Positions 1 through 7,807 of a DNA stretch of 24,730 nucleotides are shown piece by piece; the first letter of the stretch is position 1; the number at the start of each line of letters is the position of its first letter. The notes under the pieces were generated by a model. It saw only the letters and a program-made list of their open reading frames with translations, was not told the DNA's origin and made no database searches. Both the position numbers and the translations under genes were made by a program. The stretch spans positions 1 to 24,730 of the forward strand of contig CANRJU010000007.1 in assembly GCA_947631075.1 (NCBI GenBank), written 5' to 3'. Origin of the DNA: an uncultured Lachnospiraceae bacterium (GTDB lineage: Bacteria > Bacillota > Clostridia > Lachnospirales > Lachnospiraceae).

Positions 1-4
1 CATT

Positions 5-589
5 CTACCAGAAGTGCAGGGACATGTCTATCTTTTTGTCCCGATTTTCTTTTTGCGAAAGATATTGTACCTTATCGTTTGGCAGCACTATTGGCGTATG
101 ATTTAGATTCCACATAACTTTTTGGATATACGCTCTGTTTATTTCTGGTACAACTGTTTTCCAAGATTTTCTTGCATATTTTTCTACAGGAAATTTAAAG
201 TGATTACGATAATAATATCCATGTTCTGCAAGTTCCATGAGTTGAAGTATATTTTTATATTTCAGCACACCTTTTCCCAATTCTCTGACTGTGAGCATTG
301 ATGTTGTCCACAAGTAATCAGAGTTTGCCATGCATCTGCTAACTTCTTTTCTAACCCTTATATGCGTGACTAACCGATTTAATATTCTAATTAAAATTTT
401 TTTGGTACTATTTCTGTGTAATTCATATCCTACAAAGCAATCAGAAGAAGCAATATCTGTCGAAATATTGCCTATATTTGTTCCTATCAAATTCACATTA
501 TAACCTTTATGAAGCAAAACTCTTATTAAGTTCTGCACAGGAGGATATTCTGTGATATCATTGATTTCTACTACGGTTATAGATTTCAT
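5..589 (-). CDS. Glycosyltransferase, N-terminal half only (shortened)
   Basis: This protein resembles the N-terminal donor-independent half of family 4 (GT-B) glycosyltransferases. It has a beta-strand start MKSITVVEIN, a segment with a conserved-looking acidic/aromatic patch (QLMELAEHGYYY), and a late VLPN turn that in these enzymes leads into the nucleotide-sugar-binding half. It stops with TAG at 5-7 after 194 residues, while the family usually runs about 350-400, so the catalytic C-terminal half is missing from this frame. A frameshift, a point stop or a natural truncation are all possible, and the rest would lie left of the window. The ATG at 587-589 is preferred over a TTG at 602-604 because GGGAG sits about 8 nt upstream of it. 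It follows the EpsG-like gene in the same direction. Its acceptor and donor are unknown. Confidence 0.55.
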   Translation of the reverse strand: MKSITVVEINDITEYPPVQNLIRVLLHKGYNVNLIGTNIGNISTDIASSDCFVGYELHRNSTKKILIRILNRLVTHIRVRKEVSRCMANSDYLWTTSMLTVRELGKGVLKYKNILQLMELAEHGYYYRNHFKFPVEKYARKSWKTVVPEINRAYIQKVMWNLNHTPIVLPNDKVQYLSQKENRDKKIDMSLHFW

Positions 590-637
590 ACCAAACTCTC
601 CCAACTCATTGCTTTTTGCTGAACGAACACGTTTTAT

Positions 638-1750
638 CTAATCTATCAAATAATTATATCTAAAGATATCTTGAACAATAGAGTTTGGTGTATAAAGAAC
701 ATTCCAAAGCAAAATATTGAAAATGACGATAAGATAATAGAAATTTTCCTTGCAAGTAATTTTTTCGGTTATGAACAAAGTGCTGCATCCGTTCTTATAT
801 AATCCTTCCAAAGCTATAGCAATCATAATGTAAATCAAGATATTGCAGTTTCTGGAAATTCTTATAAATTCCTCGTTTATCATTACCAACGGCAAAGCTA
901 TACTTGAGGCGGCCACTAAGAAATGAACGCTTTCGCAAAAATTAACATTTTGCTCAGAAAACATACTCTTGTTTTTTCTTATCGTTTTTATGGTTATACT
1001 TGACAGAATAATATTTGCAAACTGTAGCGACATAGGCAATATAAATCCGAACTGCGTTCTTGTTGTAAAATATTTCATATATTTTTCATTATCAATAAAG
1101 GACAAGTTCCTAACCAGTTCAAAAAATGGTATATTATTTCCGTTAAGAAAAATTATAAAGCAAAAAACTACAATTACCGCTACGCTTGCCGGTGCAAAAC
1201 GCTTATATTTTTTACAAATTAAATCTCCTATCAATAAAAAAATATAAATAATCATTATGCGATGTATAGAAATTGAAAACAAAATCAAAATCGCGGTGAA
1301 CAAATATTGTTTATGTGAAAAAAGGTAAATAGCTAGAGTTAGTAATGACACAACCATAAAAGACCGAATTTGAACATAATCGAAAAATATTTGATATGCA
1401 AAGTATAGCAAAATAACAACATGACAATTAGCTGTTGTTTTGTATACAACATATCCAATTAGCAAGAAACAACAAATAAAACAAATCCATCTAAAAAGGT
1501 TAAAAGAAAAACCTATACTTTGAAAGAAATCCGCCAAAAATACATAACCTTTTTCAAGGCTTGGTGGATACCATCTTTGAACATACCAAGAAGAATAATT
1601 ATAAAAATCAGGATTATATGAATTTTCAGCCATCAAAAGCAGCGCAGAAAAAGAGGATAAACATATAATTATGTTGCTTTTACGATGACGTAAAACGCAA
1701 ACTACATTTGCAATAATGACAAACAAATATAGAAAAATAAGAATTAACAT
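638..1750 (-). CDS. EpsG-family polysaccharide polymerase (Wzy-like membrane protein)
   Basis: This is a 370-residue, very hydrophobic protein with roughly nine to ten membrane segments. Near the N terminus it has the EpsG-type pattern of a short D/N-rich loop with tyrosines (NPDFYNYSSWY) followed by EKGY and a helix ending in FNLF. Proteins of this family polymerize lipid-linked repeat units of capsule or exopolysaccharide on the outer face of the membrane. It is strongly AT-rich compared with the adjacent rfb genes, which is common for polymerase genes that are exchanged between loci. It is transcribed after rfbD, with a pair of palindromes in the 72-nt gap, and before the shortened glycosyltransferase. 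The family assignment rests on topology and the N-terminal pattern, not on a catalytic motif. Confidence 0.75.
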   Translation of the reverse strand: MLILIFLYLFVIIANVVCVLRHRKSNIIICLSSFSALLLMAENSYNPDFYNYSSWYVQRWYPPSLEKGYVFLADFFQSIGFSFNLFRWICFICCFLLIGYVVYKTTANCHVVILLYFAYQIFFDYVQIRSFMVVSLLTLAIYLFSHKQYLFTAILILFSISIHRIMIIYIFLLIGDLICKKYKRFAPASVAVIVVFCFIIFLNGNNIPFFELVRNLSFIDNEKYMKYFTTRTQFGFILPMSLQFANIILSSITIKTIRKNKSMFSEQNVNFCESVHFLVAASSIALPLVMINEEFIRISRNCNILIYIMIAIALEGLYKNGCSTLFITEKITCKENFYYLIVIFNILLWNVLYTPNSIVQDIFRYNYLID

Positions 1751-1767
1751 CTTTAATCACTTTCGTG

Positions 1768-1810
1768 CTGTATAATATACAGTAAAAACTATGCGCTGTA
1801 TATTACAGCG
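1768..1810 (-). terminator. Tandem palindromes after rfbD, possible terminator or operator pair
   Basis: Two similar dyads lie between rfbD and the EpsG-like gene: CTGTATAATATACAG at 1768-1782 (7-bp arms, 1-nt loop) and CGCTGTATATTACAGCG at 1794-1810 (7-bp arms, 3-nt loop). On the minus strand the first one read (1810-1794) is followed by CATAGTTTTT, a weak terminator-like layout just after the rfbD stop codon. Because both share the CTGTA/TACAG half-site, a protein-binding pair is an equal possibility. Confidence 0.4.
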
Positions 1811-1822
1811 TAATATTAATAT

Positions 1823-2695
1823 TTATAGCGATTGTAATATGACATTCCAATTGCGTAATAAAGAAAAGCCGTTAATCTCAAGAGTGCCCGTATCCATCCT
1901 GCTATTGCTCGGTCTTTTCGCCTTACTGATTCCATACTCCTCCGTCGTTACGGGAGTGACCTTCGTATCCTTCCCCGCGACTCGGAATATTTCCTCAGCA
2001 AACTCCGCCCAGCTGATGTATCCGCCTTCGTTCGTCGCGTGGTAGACGCCGTATTTGTCGGTTTCGCACATATCAACAAGCAGCCTCGCAAGGTCGGGCG
2101 TGTAGGTCGGCGTGCCGATTTGATCGTTAACCACTCTAACCTCTTTATGCGTTTCGGCAAGCCTCAACATCGTTTTGACGAAATTGTTTCCGTGGCTGCC
2201 GAAAACCCAGCTTGTCCGCACTATATAATATTTCGTCAGCGCCTTTTTGACCGCAAACTCGCCCTCAAGCTTGGTCTCGCCGTAGTAGTTGAGCGGTGCG
2301 AAGTCCTCGCAATCCGGCTCCCACGGCTCTGTTCCCTCACCGCTGAAAACGTAGTCGGTCGAGATATAAATCATCTTGCAATCTACTTCTTTGCAGGCTT
2401 CTGCAATGTACTTAGTCCCCAAGACGTTGATTGCATAGACCTTCGGCTTGTTTTCCTCTTCCTCGGCAGCGTCGACAGCAGTCCACGCGGCGCAGTGAAC
2501 AACCGCGTCGGGCTTTGTTTTTGTAATGACATCGTGAACCGCCTTTTCGTCGGTAATATCAAGTTTTATGTACTCGCGGTCCTGTTCAAAGCTGTCCAAG
2601 ATGTCGGTCGCAATCGGCTCGTGACCGCGCTTTTTAAGCTCTGAAATCATATCCCAGCCGAGCTGGCCGTTCGCGCCCGTAACTAATACTTTCAT
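1823..2695 (-). CDS. rfbD: dTDP-4-dehydrorhamnose reductase RfbD/RmlD
   Basis: This enzyme does the last step of dTDP-L-rhamnose synthesis: NAD(P)H-dependent reduction of dTDP-4-keto-L-rhamnose in the cytoplasm. The 290-residue protein has the Rossmann glycine motif GANGQLG at residues 7-13, the STDYVFSG stretch around 112-119 and the catalytic Y138-x3-K142 pair (YGETK). The substrate-binding RP.NSRMDT stretch lies near the C terminus. Its length fits the family (about 280-300). It follows rfbB by 4 nt, so the four rfb genes form one transcriptional unit in the order A-C-B-D. The last residues (about 20) are less typical than the rest, lacking the usual acidic tail after the NGF motif. Confidence 0.95.
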   Translation of the reverse strand: MKVLVTGANGQLGWDMISELKKRGHEPIATDILDSFEQDREYIKLDITDEKAVHDVITKTKPDAVVHCAAWTAVDAAEEEENKPKVYAINVLGTKYIAEACKEVDCKMIYISTDYVFSGEGTEPWEPDCEDFAPLNYYGETKLEGEFAVKKALTKYYIVRTSWVFGSHGNNFVKTMLRLAETHKEVRVVNDQIGTPTYTPDLARLLVDMCETDKYGVYHATNEGGYISWAEFAEEIFRVAGKDTKVTPVTTEEYGISKAKRPSNSRMDTGTLEINGFSLLRNWNVILQSL

Positions 2696-2699
2696 CTTC

Positions 2700-3719
2700 T
2701 CACCTGTTGCCGTACATCTTTTCGTAATAGTTCTGATACTCCCCGCTTATGATAGTCTCCCACCACTCGCGGTTGTCGAGATACCATTTAATCGTCTTCT
2801 TGATTCCGTCCTCAAACTTAGTCTCCGGCAGCCAACCGAGTTCGTTATGTATCTTGGTCGGGTCAATCGCATAGCGCATATCGTGGCCCTTGCGGTCGCT
2901 GACATAGGTGATGAGAGATTCAGGCTTGCCTAGCTCCTTGCAAATCAGCTTGACGATGTCAATGTTTTTCATCTCGTTATGCCCGCCGACGTTGTAGACT
3001 TCGCCGACGCGTCCGTTATGGATTATGAGGTCTATTGCCTTGCAATGGTCTTCAACATAGAGCCAATCTCTGACGTTCTCGCCTTTGCCGTAGACAGGCA
3101 GGGACTTGTCGTTGAGGCAGTTCGCAATCATCAGCGGTATCAACTTTTCGGGAAAGTGATATGGACCATAGTTGTTGGAGCAACGGCTGATTGTTACGGG
3201 TAAGCCGAATGTACGGTGGTATGCAAGTACCAAGAGGTCAGCAGACGCTTTGGAAGCGCTGTAAGGGCTTGACGTATGTATAGGCGTTTCCTCGGTAAAG
3301 AACAGGTCGGGTCTGTCAAGAGGCAGGTCGCCATAGACCTCATCGGTAGATACCTGATGATAGCGGGTTATGCCATACTTTCTGCACGCGTCCATCATCA
3401 CCTGTGTGCCGAGAATATTCGTTTGCAAAAAGACTTCCGGGTTTTCTATACTGCGGTCAACGTGGCTCTCTGCCGCGAAGTTCACAACTATGCCGGGGTG
3501 CTCCTCCTCAAAGAGAGCATAGACACCTCGTCTATCACAAATATCTAACTTCACGAACCTGAAATTGGGATTGCTCATTACAGGCTCAAGTGTCGAGAGA
3601 TTGCCCGCGTATGTAAGCTTGTCCAAGCAAATTATGCGGTAGTCGGGGTACTTTTTCAGCATGTGGAAAATAAAATTGCTGCCTATGAATCCCGCGCCGC
3701 CGGTTACTATTATTGTCAT
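2700..3719 (-). CDS. rfbB: dTDP-glucose 4,6-dehydratase RfbB/RmlB
   Basis: This enzyme converts dTDP-glucose to dTDP-4-keto-6-deoxyglucose with tightly bound NAD, the second step to dTDP-rhamnose. The 339-residue protein shows GGAGFIG at residues 7-13, AAESHVDRS at 82-90, the dehydratase triad T125-D126-E127 (STDEVYGD) and the Y153-x3-K157 pair (YSASK). RCSNNYGPYHFPEKLIP and RDWLYVEDHC, both typical of RmlB rather than of general epimerases, follow in order. Its start is 2 nt after the rfbC stop, which suggests translational coupling. Nothing in it looks broken. Confidence 0.97.
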   Translation of the reverse strand: MTIIVTGGAGFIGSNFIFHMLKKYPDYRIICLDKLTYAGNLSTLEPVMSNPNFRFVKLDICDRRGVYALFEEEHPGIVVNFAAESHVDRSIENPEVFLQTNILGTQVMMDACRKYGITRYHQVSTDEVYGDLPLDRPDLFFTEETPIHTSSPYSASKASADLLVLAYHRTFGLPVTISRCSNNYGPYHFPEKLIPLMIANCLNDKSLPVYGKGENVRDWLYVEDHCKAIDLIIHNGRVGEVYNVGGHNEMKNIDIVKLICKELGKPESLITYVSDRKGHDMRYAIDPTKIHNELGWLPETKFEDGIKKTIKWYLDNREWWETIISGEYQNYYEKMYGNR

Positions 3720-3721
3720 AA

Positions 3722-4279
3722 TTACACCTCAAAAGTTATTTTTGATTCGCTGAGCTTCGGGTGCTTTTTGTCCTTTTCGCTCAGGATTATTTCGCCCACA
3801 TCGGGCCATTCTATGCCGATTTCGGGGTCGTTCCACATGATTCCGCCCTCGTCCTCGGGGTGATAAAACTCATCGCACTTATACGCGAATTCCGCAGTCT
3901 CGGACATCACGACAAAGCCGTGCGCAAACCCTCTCGGCACCATAAACTGGCGCTTGTTTTCTTCCGAGAGAATCACTCCTGCCCACTTTCCGTAGGTCGC
4001 ACTCCCCTTTCGCAGGTCTACTGCAACATCGAAAACTTCGCCTTTTAAAACGCGAACAAGCTTTGCCTGTGGATATGTTTTCTGAAAATGCAATCCGCGA
4101 AGGACGCCCTTGCGGCTGCTCGACTGGTTGTCCTGAACGAAGGTATAATTCAGACCCGCGGCTTTGAAGTCGGCTTCATTATAGGTCTCCATAAAGTAGC
4201 CGCGGTTGTCGCCGAAAGCCGTCGGCTCGATTATGTAAACGCCATCAATCTCGGTCTTGATAAAATTGAACTTGCCCAT
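3722..4279 (-). CDS. rfbC: dTDP-4-dehydrorhamnose 3,5-epimerase RfbC/RmlC
   Basis: This enzyme epimerizes C3 and C5 of dTDP-4-keto-6-deoxyglucose, giving the L-lyxo intermediate that RfbD reduces. The 185-residue cupin protein has the RmlC landmarks: FGDNRGYF at 22-29, the RGLHFQ catalytic-histidine motif at 61-66 (H64), VDLRKGSATYGKW in the middle, and PRGFAHGF. Length matches the family. It overlaps the end of rfbA by one base (the shared A at 4279), so the two are translated in tandem. Confidence 0.96.
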   Translation of the reverse strand: MGKFNFIKTEIDGVYIIEPTAFGDNRGYFMETYNEADFKAAGLNYTFVQDNQSSSRKGVLRGLHFQKTYPQAKLVRVLKGEVFDVAVDLRKGSATYGKWAGVILSEENKRQFMVPRGFAHGFVVMSETAEFAYKCDEFYHPEDEGGIMWNDPEIGIEWPDVGEIILSEKDKKHPKLSESKITFEV

Positions 4280-5163
4280 CAGTACACCAACTTTCCTTCC
4301 GCAACATTTTTGAGATGCTGCCCGTATGGGGATTTACCGTACTTTTCCGCGCTCCTGAGAAGCTCGTCCTTTGTTATCCAGCTGTTCTTATAGGCTATTT
4401 CTTCGGGCGCTGAGATCTCGATTCCCTGACGGTTTTGAATCATCTTGACAAAGTCGGTAGCCTCAGCGAGGCTGTCCATAGTGCCGGTGTCAAGCCAGGC
4501 AAAGCCTCTGCCCAAAAGTTGAACGTCCAGAAGTCCGTCGCTTAAATACATCTCGTTGAGCGTTGTTATTTCGAGCTCTCCTCTTGCCGAAGGCTTGACC
4601 TGCTTAGCTTTTTCCGCAACGCCCGCGGGGTAGAAATACAAGCCAGTCACTGCATAGTTTGACTTCGGGTTCTTCGGCTTTTCCTCAATGCTTATTGCCC
4701 TGCCGGATTCATCGAACGCAACAACGCCGAATCGCTCGGGGTCGGGGACGTAATAACCGAAAACCGTAGCTCTACCTGCCTCAGCATTTGCGACGGCCGC
4801 GCGCAAAGACCTGCTGAAGCCGCTGCCGTAGAAGATGTTGTCGCCCAAAACCATTGCGCAGGGTTCGTCACCTATGAACTCCTCGCCTAGGATAAACGCC
4901 TGAGCAAGCCCGTCGGGAGAGGGTTGAACTTTATAGCTGAAATGCACGCCATAGTCCGAACCGTCGCCCAAAAGCCGCTCGAAATTCGGAAGGTCCGTTG
5001 GCGTCGAAATGATCAATATGTCGCGGATTCCCGCAAGCATTAAAGTGCTCAGTGGGTAGTAGACCATGGGTTTGTCATAAATCGGTAACAGCTGCTTCGA
5101 GGTTACCATTGTCAACGGGTAGAGCCGGGTGCCGCTGCCGCCGGCGAGGATTATGCCTTGCAT
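4279..5163 (-). CDS. rfbA: Glucose-1-phosphate thymidylyltransferase RfbA/RmlA
   Basis: This enzyme makes dTDP-glucose from glucose-1-phosphate and dTTP, committing sugar to rhamnose synthesis and often feedback-inhibited by dTDP-rhamnose. The 294-residue protein shows the nucleotidyl loop GGSGTRLYPLT at 8-18, SKQLLPIYDKPMVYYPLS at 22-39, the metal/nucleotide motif LGDN at 106-109 and EKPKNPKSNYAVTGLYFY in the sugar-binding part. An AGGAG lies 7 nt before the ATG. The gene is first in the rfb unit, and a terminator-like hairpin separates it from the upstream CDP-alcohol gene. The 87-nt gap may therefore hold its own promoter, though I see no strong -35/-10 pair there. Confidence 0.97.
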   Translation of the reverse strand: MQGIILAGGSGTRLYPLTMVTSKQLLPIYDKPMVYYPLSTLMLAGIRDILIISTPTDLPNFERLLGDGSDYGVHFSYKVQPSPDGLAQAFILGEEFIGDEPCAMVLGDNIFYGSGFSRSLRAAVANAEAGRATVFGYYVPDPERFGVVAFDESGRAISIEEKPKNPKSNYAVTGLYFYPAGVAEKAKQVKPSARGELEITTLNEMYLSDGLLDVQLLGRGFAWLDTGTMDSLAEATDFVKMIQNRQGIEISAPEEIAYKNSWITKDELLRSAEKYGKSPYGQHLKNVAEGKLVY

Positions 5164-5197
5164 TTAATTCTCCTATTATCAAATATATAAAGCCAAA

Positions 5198-5242
5198 AAG
5201 CCCGATAACCACACAAAACTATACATATATAAGTACGGGCTT
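5198..5242 (-). terminator. Terminator-like hairpin between the CDP-alcohol gene and rfbA
   Basis: On the minus strand AAGCCCG (5242-5236) pairs with CGGGCTT (5204-5198), followed directly by TTTTGG. The loop is long (31 nt), so it is weaker than a classic intrinsic terminator. It sits right after the stop codon at 5251 and may reduce read-through into rfbA. Confidence 0.5.
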
Positions 5243-5250
5243 CTAATCTG

Positions 5251-5952
5251 CTAATCTGTTTTTTCACTTAATAATTTATAACAAGTGCTAATACAAACTA
5301 TCCCATTGACCATAAAATACGCCAACGTAAACAGATGCTCAATCCTTAATATTACAGCAACTATCATGAAAAATTGAACATATGCATCAGGGGATATGAT
5401 ATTAAATACAATCTTCTTTACAATTCCATATTCATTAACATTATTGATTTGGTTAGTTTTGCCGTGAAATTTGAAATGCATTAGTAGCCGCGGATATAAT
5501 GTAAATACACCACTCAGCCCTCCCAAAATCAAAAATAAAACATAGTAATTCAAACTTTGGTCAGCACAAATGGACATGGCAAAATACATAAGAAAAAGCG
5601 CTGAATAGCCAGCAGCTGCATCCCACAAATCACCGCTTTTTGAAAATAGTGCTTTACTTCTTGCTATGTTTCCATCTACGCAATCTAATATATTCCATAA
5701 AACAAACATGATAATTCCGGCCAATTTTATGAGAACATTTCCGTGCGCACACGCCATAATAACAAAACCCATAATGGTGCAAAGCAAAGAAATAAACGAA
5801 ATTTGATTTGGTGTAATTCTAGTTTGTAATAAAACATATGTAATAGGATAAGACATCTGCCTGAAAACAGCACCCGGAATATTCCATTTTTCGCTTTGCG
5901 CTTCGGATTCTTTCTTTTTACACTTCAATATCATTTCCTTGTATGACATCAT
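5251..5952 (-). CDS. CDP-alcohol phosphatidyltransferase family membrane protein with altered last motif residue
   Basis: Members of this family move a phospho-group from a CDP-linked donor to an alcohol at the membrane. The 233-residue protein has several membrane segments and the family signature starting at D90: D90, D93-G94, A97-R98, G107 and D111. The last aspartate of the signature, four residues after D111, is glycine here (G115, codon at 5608-5610). That aspartate is regarded as the general base in studied members, so the reaction is uncertain; I have a recollection, not checked, that capsule-locus relatives often carry a glycine at this place. The upstream cytidylyltransferase and epimerase could supply a CDP-activated donor. 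A GAGGA lies just upstream of two adjacent ATGs, and either could be the start. Confidence 0.8.
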   Translation of the reverse strand: MMSYKEMILKCKKKESEAQSEKWNIPGAVFRQMSYPITYVLLQTRITPNQISFISLLCTIMGFVIMACAHGNVLIKLAGIIMFVLWNILDCVDGNIARSKALFSKSGDLWDAAAGYSALFLMYFAMSICADQSLNYYVLFLILGGLSGVFTLYPRLLMHFKFHGKTNQINNVNEYGIVKKIVFNIISPDAYVQFFMIVAVILRIEHLFTLAYFMVNGIVCISTCYKLLSEKTD

Positions 5953-6008
5953 TTTGTCCTCTCATTGTTCTGCATCAAAATATCAAAATAGAATATAAAA
6001 ACATACAT

Positions 6009-7052
6009 TTAATCATGCATCATATAATCTATCAACAATTTAAAGCATGTTTTCAGTTTTGTTTCTGCATTCCAACCTAAGACTGTAATCTTGTTTACCG
6101 CTAAATTCATAAATAACGTACTTGCATACATGCTATTATCACTGTCTTCCGTCTCGTACCTCACCTTAACTCCCCCCTGCTTTGCAACCATCTCTGCCAT
6201 TCGCGAAATCGAGCAATATGTATCTTCATTTGCCGCATTATACGCCTGACCCGGCTCACCTTTCAGCAAAACCGTCAGGATTGCAGTAGCGGCGTCGGCG
6301 GTGTAAAGATAGCTGCGCTCGGTTTCGCCCTTTGTCTTAAGCACAATATCGCGCTTTTCGATAACGCACCTTGCAAACTCGGCGAATACTCTGCCGTCGT
6401 TATAGTTGACCCCCGGGCCGAAGGTCTGGGTGAGCCTGACCGACATCGCGGGAACGCTGTATTCTTTCGCATACGCAAAGCAAAGGCTCTCGCACTGTAT
6501 CTTTGAAATAGGGTAGCTGTTTCTGATGTCGAGCGGAGATAACGCGCCGATTTTGTCTTCCGTAACCTTATGACCTTTTTCGGGGTGGCCGTAAACCTCC
6601 ATGCTCGAAAGATAAACCATACCCGAAACCTTTTTCGCCTTGGCAAGCTCCAAAATGTTTTCGGTACCTTTAAGCGCGGTCATAATAGTTTCTACAGGCT
6701 CGTTTACAAACGCCTTGCTCGCGGTCAGGCTTGCACCGTGGACTATATAATCAACCTTTTCGGCGATTTTGGGGAGCTTTTCGACCGTTCCGAGGACAAA
6801 TTCCAGTGCGGTGTCGCCGTCAATATCCTTAAAACGCTTTCTTGCACGGCTCAAATCTCTGACAAGTGCCAGAATTTTAAGATTCAGTCCACGCTTTTTG
6901 TTTGTATAAACAAGCGAATTAACAAGCGTATATCCAATCAATCCGGTCGCGCCGGTAATCAGAATTGTCTTGTTTTTAAGTTTGTACCACGGGATAAATT
7001 CCGCGTTTGACACATATTCCATATCTTCGATAAACTGTTTATTATCGTACAT
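6009..7052 (-). CDS. NAD-dependent epimerase/dehydratase (extended SDR)
   Basis: This is a 347-residue extended short-chain dehydrogenase of the sugar-nucleotide epimerase/dehydratase type. It has the NAD-binding GATGLIG at residues 34-40, a YLSSMEVYG strand carrying the catalytic serine region, and the catalytic Y-x3-K in SYPISK, followed by a substrate-binding RLTQTFGPG segment. Which sugar nucleotide it acts on cannot be read from the sequence. It directly follows the cytidylyltransferase, so a CDP-linked substrate is a fair guess. An ATG at 7062-7064 overlaps the upstream stop as ATGA. The ATG at 7050-7052 is chosen because GAGG lies 6 nt before it, placed over the upstream stop codon. 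Confidence 0.85.
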   Translation of the reverse strand: MYDNKQFIEDMEYVSNAEFIPWYKLKNKTILITGATGLIGYTLVNSLVYTNKKRGLNLKILALVRDLSRARKRFKDIDGDTALEFVLGTVEKLPKIAEKVDYIVHGASLTASKAFVNEPVETIMTALKGTENILELAKAKKVSGMVYLSSMEVYGHPEKGHKVTEDKIGALSPLDIRNSYPISKIQCESLCFAYAKEYSVPAMSVRLTQTFGPGVNYNDGRVFAEFARCVIEKRDIVLKTKGETERSYLYTADAATAILTVLLKGEPGQAYNAANEDTYCSISRMAEMVAKQGGVKVRYETEDSDNSMYASTLFMNLAVNKITVLGWNAETKLKTCFKLLIDYMMHD

Positions 7053-7060
7053 AATTGACC

Positions 7061-7780
7061 TCATATTCCGAAAATTTGTGAGCTTTCCTTCGCATCGACG
7101 ATCGCCTTGAATATGTAGAAATCCGACGGAGTCGTAATCTTTATGTTCTCGGGTGAGCCCTCGACGGTGTACAAATCATGACCGTAATACTGCATCAGGC
7201 TCGCACTGTCGATAAAGTCGCTTTTACACTCTACAATCGCCCTTTCATGAGCCGATAAAATGTCAGCCAGCACAAAGCACTGTGGTGCTTTGGCGAGTTT
7301 GCATTTTGAACGCTCGATTATCTGCCCGACTTTGCCCGTGCCGTCCTCCAAAGTAATCGTTTCAATCGCGGGTGAAACCGTAATCGCTGAGCCGTGTTCT
7401 TTTACACACTCAATCGCCGATGTGATAGTTTTTTCATCAATGAGCGGGCGGACACCGTCGTGAATCAGAACAGTTGAATCAGTTGGGAAAAGTTCGGACG
7501 CTTTTTTCAGGCCGTTATAGATAGAAGCTTGTCCGCTGTCGCCGCCGGGAACGACCGCCGCGACTTTGTCAAGACAATAGCGTTTCGCAAGGTCATTGAA
7601 GTGATCAATCCAACCTTCAAGCATCACGACAACTATTCCGTCAATCAGCGGGTGACGCTGAAACTGTTCGATTGTATAAACTATTATGGGCTTGCCGTGA
7701 AGCTCCAAAAACTGTTTGGGAACGGTTCGCGTGTTCATGCGCTGCCCTGTTCCACCGGCGAAGATTATAGCAACTTCTAT
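7061..7780 (-). CDS. IspD/TarI-like cytidylyltransferase with apparent AUA start
   Basis: This protein belongs to the IspD family, which joins CTP to an alcohol phosphate (methylerythritol phosphate, or ribitol/other polyol phosphates in TarI-like members). Its nucleotide loop FAGGTGQRM and PKQFLELHGKPI lie in the first 30 residues, with later motifs VLIHDGVRP and TPSDF. The first ATG (7736-7738) would start after the glycine loop, so the real start must be upstream. The only placed option is ATA at 7778-7780, 6 nt after GGAGGA (7787-7792); an in-frame stop lies at 7796-7798. That gives 239 residues, the normal family length. Its position in a capsule locus, beside a CDP-alcohol transferase and LicD, favours polyol-phosphate activation over isoprenoid synthesis. 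Confidence 0.85.
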   Translation of the reverse strand: MEVAIIFAGGTGQRMNTRTVPKQFLELHGKPIIVYTIEQFQRHPLIDGIVVVMLEGWIDHFNDLAKRYCLDKVAAVVPGGDSGQASIYNGLKKASELFPTDSTVLIHDGVRPLIDEKTITSAIECVKEHGSAITVSPAIETITLEDGTGKVGQIIERSKCKLAKAPQCFVLADILSAHERAIVECKSDFIDSASLMQYYGHDLYTVEGSPENIKITTPSDFYIFKAIVDAKESSQIFGI

Positions 7781-7792
7781 GTGTATTCCTCC
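7778..7792 (-). promoter_or_regulatory. Strong ribosome site feeding an AUA start codon
   Basis: GGAGGA (7792-7787) is followed by six bases and ATA (7780-7778). No ATG, GTG or TTG lies in frame between the stop at 7796-7798 and the end of the nucleotide-binding loop. This site decides the start of the cytidylyltransferase gene. Confidence 0.65.
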
Positions 7793-7807
7793 AAACTACT
7801 ATTTCAA

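Noticed and set aside
2039..2644. A 201-codon plus-strand open frame opposite rfbD
   Set aside because: It mirrors the GC-rich codons of rfbD and has no recognizable domain.
7061..7738. Cytidylyltransferase starting at the ATG at 7736-7738
   Set aside because: This start removes the glycine-rich nucleotide loop and has no ribosome site, while GGAGGA stands 6 nt before the upstream ATA.
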